Positions 32,118-38,128 of a DNA stretch of 38,128 bases are shown here, piece after piece. Source of the DNA: Chloroflexota bacterium. GTDB lineage: Bacteria; Chloroflexota; Dehalococcoidia; UBA2979. Position 1 is the stretch's first letter, and every line of letters begins with the position of its first letter. The notes beneath the pieces are model-generated. The model saw only the letters and a program-made list of their open reading frames with translations, had not been told where the DNA came from and did no database searches. The position numbers and the translations under genes were made by a program. The stretch is from contig CANKAU010000021.1 in the NCBI GenBank assembly GCA_947479915.1, positions 1 to 38,128 of the forward strand, written 5' to 3'.

Positions 32118-32151
32118 GAACAGGGCGTCACCGAGAGGTGACGCCCTGTTC
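32118..32151. terminator. Strong bidirectional hairpin
   Basis: A perfect 15-bp stem (32118-32132 with 32137-32151) and a GAGA tetraloop lie between the IPT-protein stop and the convergent acetyltransferase stop. It can serve both genes. Confidence 0.85.
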
Positions 32152-32191
32152 GTGGTCGCACTGACGAGGTGCGCGAGGTGCGCGCGAGGCG

Positions 32192-32767
32192 TTACTCGGC
32201 GTCGAGGCGCTTGAGCGTCCCGGCGAAGTGCTCAATGTCCTGGTGCATCATCAGCAGGTCGTAGCGCTTGCCGTCCGCATCGATCACCTGGTCGGGCAGG
32301 ATCGCCATCGGCACGAAGCCGAGGCCGCGGAACAGCTCGATCGCGCCGGCCTGGTCCAGTGTCATGCGGCCGATCATGCGCATCACGGCGAGATCCTCGG
32401 CGGCGCGGAACGCCTCCTCGGTCAGCCGCAGGCCGAAGCCGTGGTGCCGGGCGTTCGGGCCGACGATCACGCTGAGCTCCGCGATGTGACGCGCCCACGA
32501 GGTGGGGTTTCGCGTGACCGAGGAGAACCCGACGAGCTGGGTGCCGTCGTAGGCGAGGATGACGCCCATCTGGCCCTGCAGCACCGCGTCCACCCACTCG
32601 TTCACGCCCTCGACCGTCGTGATGTCGGTGCGCAGGAACAGCAGGTCGTGGCGGGGCACGGAGCGCGCGAACTCCAGGAGCGCGGGGCCGTCCTCCGGGG
32701 TCATGTACTGGATGCTGATCGTGCGCCCTTCGACCTCAAAGGTCTGGAGCACGGCGGGGTGTGACAT
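32192..32767 (-). CDS. GNAT family N-acetyltransferase
   Basis: A 191-residue single GNAT domain. The acetyl-CoA-binding strand and loop are seen in ELSVIVGPNARHHGFGLRLTEEAF; the Q/R-x-x-G-x-G/A consensus is degenerate (ARHHGFG) but recognisable. The later AIELFRGLGFVP is the usual family strand-helix near the C-terminus. The start IQYMTPEDGPALLEFARSVP resembles GNAT domains of acyl-CoA synthetase/protein acetyltransferase systems. The acceptor is unknown. The ATG at 32767 has AGAGG seven bases upstream; the frame is open 19 codons further without a better start. Confidence 0.82.
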   Translation of the reverse strand: MSHPAVLQTFEVEGRTISIQYMTPEDGPALLEFARSVPRHDLLFLRTDITTVEGVNEWVDAVLQGQMGVILAYDGTQLVGFSSVTRNPTSWARHIAELSVIVGPNARHHGFGLRLTEEAFRAAEDLAVMRMIGRMTLDQAGAIELFRGLGFVPMAILPDQVIDADGKRYDLLMMHQDIEHFAGTLKRLDAE

Positions 32768-32906
32768 GGCGGCCTCTTCTCGCGTAGAGCGCGGTAGGGA
32801 GCGGCGCCTGCCGCCCCGGCTCATGGTCGCATGAACCGGGGCGGGTCACAGGGGACGAACGGGCCGCCTCGGTCGGGACTCCGCGTCCCGCCGCGAGGCG
32901 AGCGCG

Positions 32907-33299
32907 CTACTTCTGGGCTTCGAGCTCGGCGAGTACCTGCTTCGCGATGCGGAAGGCCTCCACGCCGGCGGGGGTGCCCGCGTACGTCGCGATCTGGATC
33001 AGCGTCTCGCGCAGCTCCTCCAGGCTGCAGCCGTTGCCGATGGCCGCGCGGAAGTGTGTGGCGAACTCCGTGGAGCGGTTGAGCGCGGCGAGGATGCACA
33101 GGTTGTTCATGCTGCGCTGCTTGAGGCTCAGCCCCTCGCGGCCCCAGGTCATGCCCCAGCAGGTCGCGGTCATGAATTCCTGGAAGGGCCGATCGAAGTC
33201 GGTGGCTCCGTCCAGCGCGCGGTTCACGTAGGCCTCGCCCAGCACTTCCTTGCGGATGGCCAGACCCTTGTCGAACCACTCCTGCGTCGCTGCGTCCAT
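32907..33299 (-). CDS. Carboxymuconolactone decarboxylase (CMD) family protein
   Basis: A 130-residue all-helical CMD-family protein. The order and length match PcaC-like 4-carboxymuconolactone decarboxylases: FMTATCWGMTWGREGLSLKQ, then ILAALNRSTEFATHFRAA, and ETLIQIATYAGTPAGVEAF at the C-terminus. The AhpD-type CxxC is absent, so a peroxidase role is unlikely. In PcaC the family removes CO2 from a lactone in protocatechuate degradation; no other protocatechuate gene lies here, so the substrate is open. The ATG at 33299 follows GGGGAGGAG. The frame extends 53 codons upstream, but the strong ribosome site and family start argue for this one. Confidence 0.88.
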   Translation of the reverse strand: MDAATQEWFDKGLAIRKEVLGEAYVNRALDGATDFDRPFQEFMTATCWGMTWGREGLSLKQRSMNNLCILAALNRSTEFATHFRAAIGNGCSLEELRETLIQIATYAGTPAGVEAFRIAKQVLAELEAQK

Positions 33300-33312
33300 G
33301 AACGTCTCCTCC

Positions 33313-33352
33313 CCGGCGCGCGCCGGTGTGCTGGTGCCGGGCGATCGCCCGG
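33313..33352. repeat. Two adjacent GC-rich perfect palindromes
   Basis: CCGGCGCGCGCCGG (33313-33326) and CCGGGCGATCGCCCGG (33337-33352) lie in the 179-nt gap between the MarP-like gene and the CMD gene, both on the minus strand. The second could form a terminator hairpin for the upstream gene or an operator for the downstream one. There is no T-run to decide. Confidence 0.4.
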
Positions 33353-33478
33353 GCATGCTCGATGTGTGGCGGAGCGACGTGTCCCGCGCCGGGCGGGCGT
33401 CCTCGTGCCGCGCGAGCAGCATCGAGCGATCCGGGCGAGGCGGCAACCTCGGGGCCAACGTGGAAGCGAGGGCCGCGG

Positions 33479-34729
33479 CTACGAGGCGCAGGGGTAGGCG
33501 CGCGTGTCGATCGCCCCGGTCAGCCCGAGTGACCGCTGAACCGCCGGGGCGACCTCTGCTGCGGTGAGGGCGTAGGCCTGCTCCGGAGCGCTGACCGACT
33601 CCGCGAACACCACGCCCACGTAGCGGCCCTGCTGGTCCACCAGTGGCCCGCCGGAGTTGCCCGGCCGCGCGCGGCCCTCGATGACCCAGATCTCTCGGGA
33701 GACCGAGCCCTCGTCATAGATGTCTCGCCCGCGCGCCGTCATGTCACCGTTGAGCACGGCGGCGGTGATCTCGAGCGGGCCGCCTCCGGGGTAGCCGATG
33801 ATCGCGACCTGCGCCCCGCGCTGCGATGCGGCTGGCGCGAGCGGCGTCATCGAGAGGCCGGGCACGTAGATCACGGCCACGTCACGCGCGGGGTCGATCA
33901 ACAGGACGCGCCCCGGTTGAGACGAGGACGCCCCCGACGAGCTGATACTGACACCTCGCGTGCCGCTGACGACGTGGGCGTTGGTGAGCACGCGCTCGGG
34001 CGCGATCACGAAGCCGCTGCCGAGCTGGATGCCACCGCAGCCGGGTGCCTCGACCTTCACGGTCGAGGCCGCGGCATCGCGCACGCCGGGGGTGTCGAGG
34101 GCGGCAAGGTCGGGCTCGAGGCGGGTGGGCAGGCGCGGCTCCAGCCCCACGAAGACCTGCGGGAACACCTGCACGGAGAGCTGCTCCTGCAGGCTGGCGA
34201 GGACTGCGGGCGGGCGCGGCACGCGGTCATCGATCTGTCGCAGGATGTAGGACTCGCGGATCTGGACCGCCAGCACCTGGCTTGGTCCGCGACTCAGCAT
34301 CAGCCCTCCGTACCAGATCGTGCCGAGCGTCGCGACGACCGTGAGCAGCGCCCCGCCGACGCCATCCAGGATCGCGACCGCGCGCAGCTGCCGGACCGCG
34401 CGACGCAGCGGCGCCCCCAGCTCGTGCGTGATCGTGCTGCCGACGAGCGCGCCCGCGCCGACCACGCCGAGCACGATCACGATCCGCGCGAAGATGGAGA
34501 GCACGCCCGTGCGCTCGACCACGGCGGGGGCGAGCAGCGCGCCGCCGGAGACGCCGAGCACCAGCCCGGCGTACTCGAACGCGGTGAGCCATAGCCCGCG
34601 GTGGAACCCGAGGGTGACCGCTGACGCCACGAACCCGGCGATGAGCACGTCGAGGAGGTTCACCCGCCCAGCATCGACCTGCCGGCGTGGCCTGTCTGTC
34701 ACAGGTGCATCGCAATCCTCGTGCGGCAC
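33479..34729 (-). CDS. MarP-like membrane serine protease (CvpA plus trypsin domain)
   Basis: A membrane protease of up to 416 residues. Four hydrophobic helices (about 24-42, 47-70, 80-98, 120-140) form a CvpA/colicin V-production-like domain. A chymotrypsin-fold protease domain covers about 215-410, with the triad His252 (TNAHVV), Asp283 (ARDVAVI) and Ser359 (RPGNSGGPL). Cys231 and Cys414 flank the protease domain, as does the disulfide of mycobacterial MarP, which guards against acid and oxidative stress. The start is unsure: GTG at 34729 (used here), 34702 and 34663 are all in frame, and none has a clear ribosome site. The shortest begins right at helix 1. The protease domain should face outward. 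Confidence 0.88.
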   Translation of the reverse strand: MPHEDCDAPVTDRPRRQVDAGRVNLLDVLIAGFVASAVTLGFHRGLWLTAFEYAGLVLGVSGGALLAPAVVERTGVLSIFARIVIVLGVVGAGALVGSTITHELGAPLRRAVRQLRAVAILDGVGGALLTVVATLGTIWYGGLMLSRGPSQVLAVQIRESYILRQIDDRVPRPPAVLASLQEQLSVQVFPQVFVGLEPRLPTRLEPDLAALDTPGVRDAAASTVKVEAPGCGGIQLGSGFVIAPERVLTNAHVVSGTRGVSISSSGASSSQPGRVLLIDPARDVAVIYVPGLSMTPLAPAASQRGAQVAIIGYPGGGPLEITAAVLNGDMTARGRDIYDEGSVSREIWVIEGRARPGNSGGPLVDQQGRYVGVVFAESVSAPEQAYALTAAEVAPAVQRSLGLTGAIDTRAYPCAS

Positions 34730-34751
34730 GAGGAGAGGTGGTGAGCGTGGG

Positions 34752-35825
34752 CTAGCGGACCAGCGTCACCGCGGTGTGGGCCGGCAGGCCGTTGGGGAAG
34801 GCGGCACGGAACTGGTCGCGCAGGAACACTGGCCCACCGACGACGAACAGCCGGAACGTGCCCCGCGCGTCCTGCACCCATACACCGGAGGCCGCCGCAC
34901 CGCGCGCCGCCGCCTCGAGGTCATCGAACGTACCGCTGGGGAACACCGTCAGCGACTGGCCGACCGCGGAGAAGACGACGGGGCCGGCGAAGCCGAGCGA
35001 GCCCGTGGGCGTGGCGGCGGATAGTACAGGCGTGCGCGTCGGGGGCGGCGAGGCGGTGACGGCACTGAAGGTCGGCGGCGGCAGCTTCGGTGGGTACAGC
35101 GCGTTGATGGCGGCGATGTCGTCGCTCTGCATCGTGTACGGCGCGCGGCACTCGACGAAGGTAGGAGCCATGATCGCCGAGGCGTCCGAGGAGTGACCGA
35201 GGCCGATCGCATGCAGCAGCTCGTGCGTCATTGTGTGCTGCAGATTGCGGTAGGCGGGCTCGGTGGCGCAGACAAAGGGGATCGCCGCGGTGATGAACAC
35301 GCGCGTGGCGCTGTACGTGCCGCTGCCGCGATCGCCATAGCCGAGCGCCTGTCCGGTCGTGGCGATCGCTCCGAAGCCGACGACGATCGACTTCGACGTG
35401 TCCGTGCTGCAGAGCTCGGCGCGCGTCGCGAGGCCGCTCAATTGGAGCGCGAGCCCGCCGCGTAGCTGCGTGTTGATCTCCGCGATCGAGGCCTGCAGGT
35501 TTTCCAGCAGCACGTGTTCGGGGATGGTCGTGGTGGGGCCGGTGAAGTTGTTGCCGGCGAAGACGCAGCTGCCGCCCTCCCACGTGTAGTACACAGGCAC
35601 GACCGGGGGCTTCCAGCGGAAGCCCACGAACTCGTACGCCGGCGCCGCTGATCCTTCGATCGCCACGGGGCCGGGCACGTCGTGTGCCGCCTCGACTCCG
35701 CGGGACACGCTGCCGAGGAGCACAGCTCCAGCGATCGCCAGTGCGAGCCCGATCCGCTGCAGGCGGTGACGCGCGAGGGCGCCATGACGCGCCGCCTCGG
35801 CGATTCGCGCAGGGAATCCGGTCAT
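34752..35825 (-). CDS. Secreted matrixin-type zinc metalloprotease
   Basis: A 357-residue exported metalloprotease. Residues 1-46 are a long signal peptide with a basic start and a hydrophobic core at 26-41. The zinc site HELLHAIGLGH (201-211) matches HExxHxxGxxH of metzincins, and Met219 in SAIMAPTF is the expected Met-turn, placing it near matrixins (M10). Three pairs or more of Cys (87, 139, 186, 226) may form disulfides. A Pro/Thr linker (about 248-272) leads to a C-terminal domain (280-357: VWVQDARGTFRLF, FPNGLPAHTAVTLVR) that resembles the end of the IPT-repeat protein. The ATG at 35825 follows GAGGACACGAG. It lies 22 nt upstream of the MarP-like gene on the same strand, so two extracytoplasmic proteases are probably co-transcribed. 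Confidence 0.85.
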   Translation of the reverse strand: MTGFPARIAEAARHGALARHRLQRIGLALAIAGAVLLGSVSRGVEAAHDVPGPVAIEGSAAPAYEFVGFRWKPPVVPVYYTWEGGSCVFAGNNFTGPTTTIPEHVLLENLQASIAEINTQLRGGLALQLSGLATRAELCSTDTSKSIVVGFGAIATTGQALGYGDRGSGTYSATRVFITAAIPFVCATEPAYRNLQHTMTHELLHAIGLGHSSDASAIMAPTFVECRAPYTMQSDDIAAINALYPPKLPPPTFSAVTASPPPTRTPVLSAATPTGSLGFAGPVVFSAVGQSLTVFPSGTFDDLEAAARGAAASGVWVQDARGTFRLFVVGGPVFLRDQFRAAFPNGLPAHTAVTLVR

Positions 35826-35984
35826 CTCGTGTCCTCGGGTGGGTAGTCAATCGAGCGCCCGCGCAGGGGAGGGCCTGGTGGCGCTCTTCCAGCATAAACG
35901 TGGCGGCGGCTTTTGCGTTTGCCTCCGCCTTGCGATCTGGTCGTGCGCCAGAAATGGCGAAGTCAGCGCGGGGCGGGAAACAGA

Positions 35985-36014
35985 CGAGGCGCCGAGGATA
36001 TCCTCGGCGCCTCG
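35985..36014 (-). terminator. Terminator after the first substrate-binding protein gene
   Basis: A perfect 14-bp inverted repeat (35985-35998 with 36001-36014) with only TA between the arms lies 33 nt past the stop of the substrate-binding protein gene. On the minus strand a TCTG-type tract follows. Confidence 0.7.
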
Positions 36015-36046
36015 CGCGCTCAGTCCTCGCCGGGGCGAGTGGCTGG

Positions 36047-37810
36047 TTAGGCGTCCTTCCAGACGTACTTCATGCTGTTCCAGTTCCAGCCCGGAGGCGG
36101 ACGGAAGTTGTGAACCTTCTTGTTGGAGACCACGGGGGAGTCCGGGGCCGGCCAGTAGAAGTTCCACACGTTCTTCGACATGCGCTTCTGCATGTCGTAA
36201 ACCAGCTCTCGTCGAGCGTTGCGGTCCTGCGTGAGGCGCTGCTTCTCAGCGACGTCCTTGAAGGCCACGTACTCGGGGTCGATCTTGGCCAGGGCGGCCC
36301 AGATGTCCTTGTCCGCGATGCGACCGACAACCTGCGCGTACGCGTAGGACTGCACGTCCGGGCGCACGATGAAGGTCTGGTAGATGCCACCGTCCGCCGA
36401 GTTCTTCGACAGGTGCGCCGCGTAGTCGACGATCTTCGTCTCCTGCGTGATGCCGATGTTCGCCAGCATGGACTTCATCAGGTCCGCGAACGGGTAGGTC
36501 ACGGTGTACGCGCCAATGTTCGAGGTCTGGAGCGGGAAGGTGAACTTCTCCTTGCCGGCCGCGGCGAGGAGCTTCTTGGCGTCCGCCGGGTCGTACTTGA
36601 AGGAGTTGTCGCCGTCCGGGCCCATCTTGGCCGGGTCCAGCGCCCAGTAGGTCAGCCACGGCAGGATCATGGCGCCGTTGCGGCCACGGCCGCCGTACAG
36701 GTTCTTGATCCAGGAGTCGCGGTCCACGGCCTTCGCCAGCGCCGTGCGGACGCGGACGTCCGTGAACGGGCCACTGGTGAAGTCGAAGATCCACGGGTTC
36801 CAGACCATGCAGGGCTGCCAGTCCACCTGCAGCTTGTCGGACTTGGACAGCTCCAGGCCCTGCTGCGTGGTGAACTGCGTCAGCGGACCGAACGCGTCCA
36901 GCTGCTCAGCCTGCAGCGCCGCGGCCGCAGCCGCAGGGTCGAGGATGAACGGGTGGTCGATCGCGTCGAGGTACGCGATGTTCGGGTCGTAGAAGTTCGG
37001 GTTGCGCTTCATCTTGAAGCCGGAGGCCGGGACGTACTCCGTGGGGTAGTACGGGCCGCCGCCGCGGATCTGGTCGACCGACGTGATGTCGCCGTAGCCG
37101 GCGGCCGTCTTGCCGAGGTCCGCACCCTTCTTGGTGATGACGTCCTTGTGCTCGACGCCCCACCAGTGCGAGCCCATGAGCGCCAGGAAGTCGGCGTCCG
37201 GCTTGTTCAGCTTGATCTGCAGCGTGTAGTCGTCGATCGCCGTGGCGTTCGTCTTCGTACCGGTGTACAGGTCGGGCAGGTTGTTCTGCAGGTAGCCGAC
37301 CGGCTTCCGCATGACGAGCTGGCGGTCGAACGTCCACACGACGTCAGACGCCTTCACCTCGAGGCCGTCGGAGGTCTTCACGCCCTTCTTGAGCTTGAAG
37401 TTCCACGTGGTGCCCTGATCCGGGGTCTCCCACGACTCGGCGAAGTCCGGGATGACGTTCTCCACCGGGCCCGGGCTGTCCGGGCGCTCGTCCCACTGGG
37501 TGAGCTTCACCGCGGTGAGGTTGGAGATCGAGCCCATCGCCGAGCCGCCGGTGCGGTCGTAGTCTAGGCTGGGCACGTCGCCCGTGAGCTGGCCGGCGAT
37601 GCGGAGCGTGCCGCCCTTGCGGGCGGTCTTGTTGTTCGCCACGGCCGTCGGCGTGCCGGCGACCGCGGTCGCCACCGGACCCGCGTCCTTCGACCCACCG
37701 CCGCAGCCGATCAGCGCCGCGCCGGCGAGGCCGGCCACGCCGACCGCGCTGCCGCGCAGCACGGAGCGTCGCGACATCGCGGTGCGCCCCCAGTATGAGG
37801 ATTCAGTCAC
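36047..37810 (-). CDS. ABC transporter substrate-binding lipoprotein, family 5 (peptide/oligosaccharide type)
   Basis: A 587-residue SBP_bac_5 protein, as in DppA and OppA. The N-terminus combines a Tat motif (SRRSVLRG, Arg14-Arg15) with a lipobox (LIGC, Cys36), so it is exported folded and lipid-anchored. Family signatures are the GGTLRIAGQ strand near 65-73, FAESWETPDQGTTWNFKLKK (about 125-144) and the ADAKKLLAAAGK helix. Binding-protein genes of this family feed ABC permeases for peptides, nickel or glycosides; no permease or ATPase gene is in the window. It starts with GTG at 37810 after GGAGGGAAC. A nearly identical paralogue ends just upstream at 38005. Confidence 0.9.
   Translation of the reverse strand: MTESSYWGRTAMSRRSVLRGSAVGVAGLAGAALIGCGGGSKDAGPVATAVAGTPTAVANNKTARKGGTLRIAGQLTGDVPSLDYDRTGGSAMGSISNLTAVKLTQWDERPDSPGPVENVIPDFAESWETPDQGTTWNFKLKKGVKTSDGLEVKASDVVWTFDRQLVMRKPVGYLQNNLPDLYTGTKTNATAIDDYTLQIKLNKPDADFLALMGSHWWGVEHKDVITKKGADLGKTAAGYGDITSVDQIRGGGPYYPTEYVPASGFKMKRNPNFYDPNIAYLDAIDHPFILDPAAAAAALQAEQLDAFGPLTQFTTQQGLELSKSDKLQVDWQPCMVWNPWIFDFTSGPFTDVRVRTALAKAVDRDSWIKNLYGGRGRNGAMILPWLTYWALDPAKMGPDGDNSFKYDPADAKKLLAAAGKEKFTFPLQTSNIGAYTVTYPFADLMKSMLANIGITQETKIVDYAAHLSKNSADGGIYQTFIVRPDVQSYAYAQVVGRIADKDIWAALAKIDPEYVAFKDVAEKQRLTQDRNARRELVYDMQKRMSKNVWNFYWPAPDSPVVSNKKVHNFRPPPGWNWNSMKYVWKDA
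36055..36170. repeat. 116-nt repeat, copy 1 (3' end of substrate-binding gene)
   Basis: This stretch matches 38013-38128 without gaps, with 5 differences in 116 nt by eye. It encodes the C-terminal 38 or so residues of the substrate-binding protein. The match runs to the window edge, so its true length is unknown. Confidence 0.85.
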
Positions 37811-37857
37811 TCGTGTTCCCTCCGTAGTCGCGGGATGCGCTCACCCCGCAGTCATCA

Positions 37858-37863
37858 ATCATA
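37858..37863 (-). promoter_or_regulatory. Possible -10 element of the substrate-binding protein gene
   Basis: On the minus strand TATGAT matches five of six -10 positions, 48 nt before the GTG start and within a locally AT-rich patch that also forms the palindrome ATCATATGAT (37858-37867). No convincing -35 element was seen. Confidence 0.3.
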
Positions 37864-37941
37864 TGATGCGAAGGGCTTATGGAAGTCTTTGCGCGTGCGG
37901 GCAGAGCCTCGCCTGAGGCGGATCCTTATCGCGATCAACGA

Positions 37942-37972
37942 GAAAGGCCCCGGCTGATAGCCGGGGCCTTTC
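37942..37972 (-). terminator. Terminator between the tandem substrate-binding genes
   Basis: A perfect 14-bp stem (37942-37955 with 37959-37972) with a GAT loop follows the stop of the right-hand paralogue by 32 nt on the minus strand. It separates the two tandem genes into different transcripts. Confidence 0.8.
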
Positions 37973-38004
37973 GTTTGTGCTTCGGTACGGTGGCGGAGGC
38001 CGGT

Positions 38005-38128
38005 CTAGGCTTCCTTCCAGACGTACTTCATGATGTTCCAGTTCCAGCCCGGAGGCGGACGGAAGTTGTGCACCTTCTTGCTGGAGACCACGGGGGAGTC
38101 CGGGGCCGGCCAGTAGAAGTCCCAGACG
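38005..38128 (-). CDS. ABC transporter substrate-binding protein, family 5 (partial, C-terminus)
   Basis: The last 40 codons of a second family-5 substrate-binding protein end at TAG 38007-38005. The end reads VHNFRPPPGWNWNIMKYVWK, differing from the complete neighbour only at a few positions (Asn to Asp, Asn to Ser, Ser to Ile, Asp to Glu near the tail). Nucleotide identity with the neighbour is about 96% over 116 nt. It is a tandem duplicate, transcribed in the same direction and followed by its own terminator. The rest lies outside the window. Confidence 0.85.
   Translation of the reverse strand, partial: VWDFYWPAPDSPVVSSKKVHNFRPPPGWNWNIMKYVWKEA
38013..38128. repeat. 116-nt repeat, copy 2 (3' end of partial substrate-binding gene)
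   Basis: Second copy of the segment at 36055-36170, in the same orientation. Three of the five differences change an amino acid. Confidence 0.85.

Noticed and set aside
35684-37567. 627-codon plus-strand frame opposite the substrate-binding protein
   Set aside because: It has shadow composition (Val/Arg/His/Asp-rich), crosses a terminator palindrome, and the minus strand has a complete recognised gene.

Overview
The window is a GC-rich, gene-dense stretch of a bacterial chromosome. Codons end almost always in G or C, GTG and TTG starts are frequent, and many neighbouring genes overlap by 1 or 4 nt. The gene set suggests a Chloroflexota bacterium (Dehalococcoidia-like), with an actinobacterium as the main alternative. 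The clues are Tat-exported lipoprotein peptide-binding proteins, a lipoprotein sortase, a MarP-like membrane serine protease, F420-type luciferase-fold oxidoreductases, several CaiB/BaiF CoA transferases and a lone Anbu proteasome-like peptidase. This placement is inference from gene content, not a phylogeny. I saw no rRNA, tRNA, CRISPR array, transposase or phage gene.

Layout. 1-4757: the tail of an unknown gene, a beta-lactamase-fold hydrolase, a minus-strand envelope glycosylation cluster (polyprenyl-phosphate glycosyltransferase, GtrA flippase-like protein, zinc-ribbon methyltransferase), and a two-domain protein of unknown family whose reading frame is broken by an in-frame TAG. 4851-8291: an AEC permease, a soluble Aer-like PAS/chemoreceptor-like protein, and a split YeeE/YedE (thiosulfate-type) permease. 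8355-18900: a catabolic region with a cysteine-less thiolase-like protein, a luciferase-like oxidoreductase, an MBL-fold hydrolase, a Gfo/Idh/MocA dehydrogenase, two coupled CoA transferases, a DHA2 efflux pump behind a 28-bp dyad, a GlcG/HbpS protein, a lipocalin-like protein and a D-2-hydroxyacid dehydrogenase. It looks suited to activating and degrading unusual organic acids and coping with xenobiotics, but no substrate can be named.

18937-23078 holds three consecutive MFS exporters. 23199-27099 is an envelope block: a cupredoxin lipoprotein with a glutamine at the axial copper position, a membrane-anchored protein with a probable barrel domain, an Anbu peptidase, a small Cys/His-rich ORF behind a perfect palindrome, and a lipoprotein sortase. 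27146-29937 encodes lactate utilisation (LutC plus a natural LutB-LutA fusion). 30068-35825 is a surface and stress block: an exported six-IPT-repeat protein, a GNAT acetyltransferase, a CMD-family protein, a MarP-like protease and a secreted matrixin. The IPT protein and the matrixin appear to share a C-terminal domain. 36047-38128 carries two tandem family-5 substrate-binding proteins, the second truncated by the window edge, with nearly identical 3' ends.

The items most worth following up are the shared C-terminal domain of the exported proteins, the nonsense-interrupted duplicated-domain protein, the small Cys/His ORF with its operator-like palindrome beside an orphan Anbu, and the lipoprotein sortase without a visible substrate.
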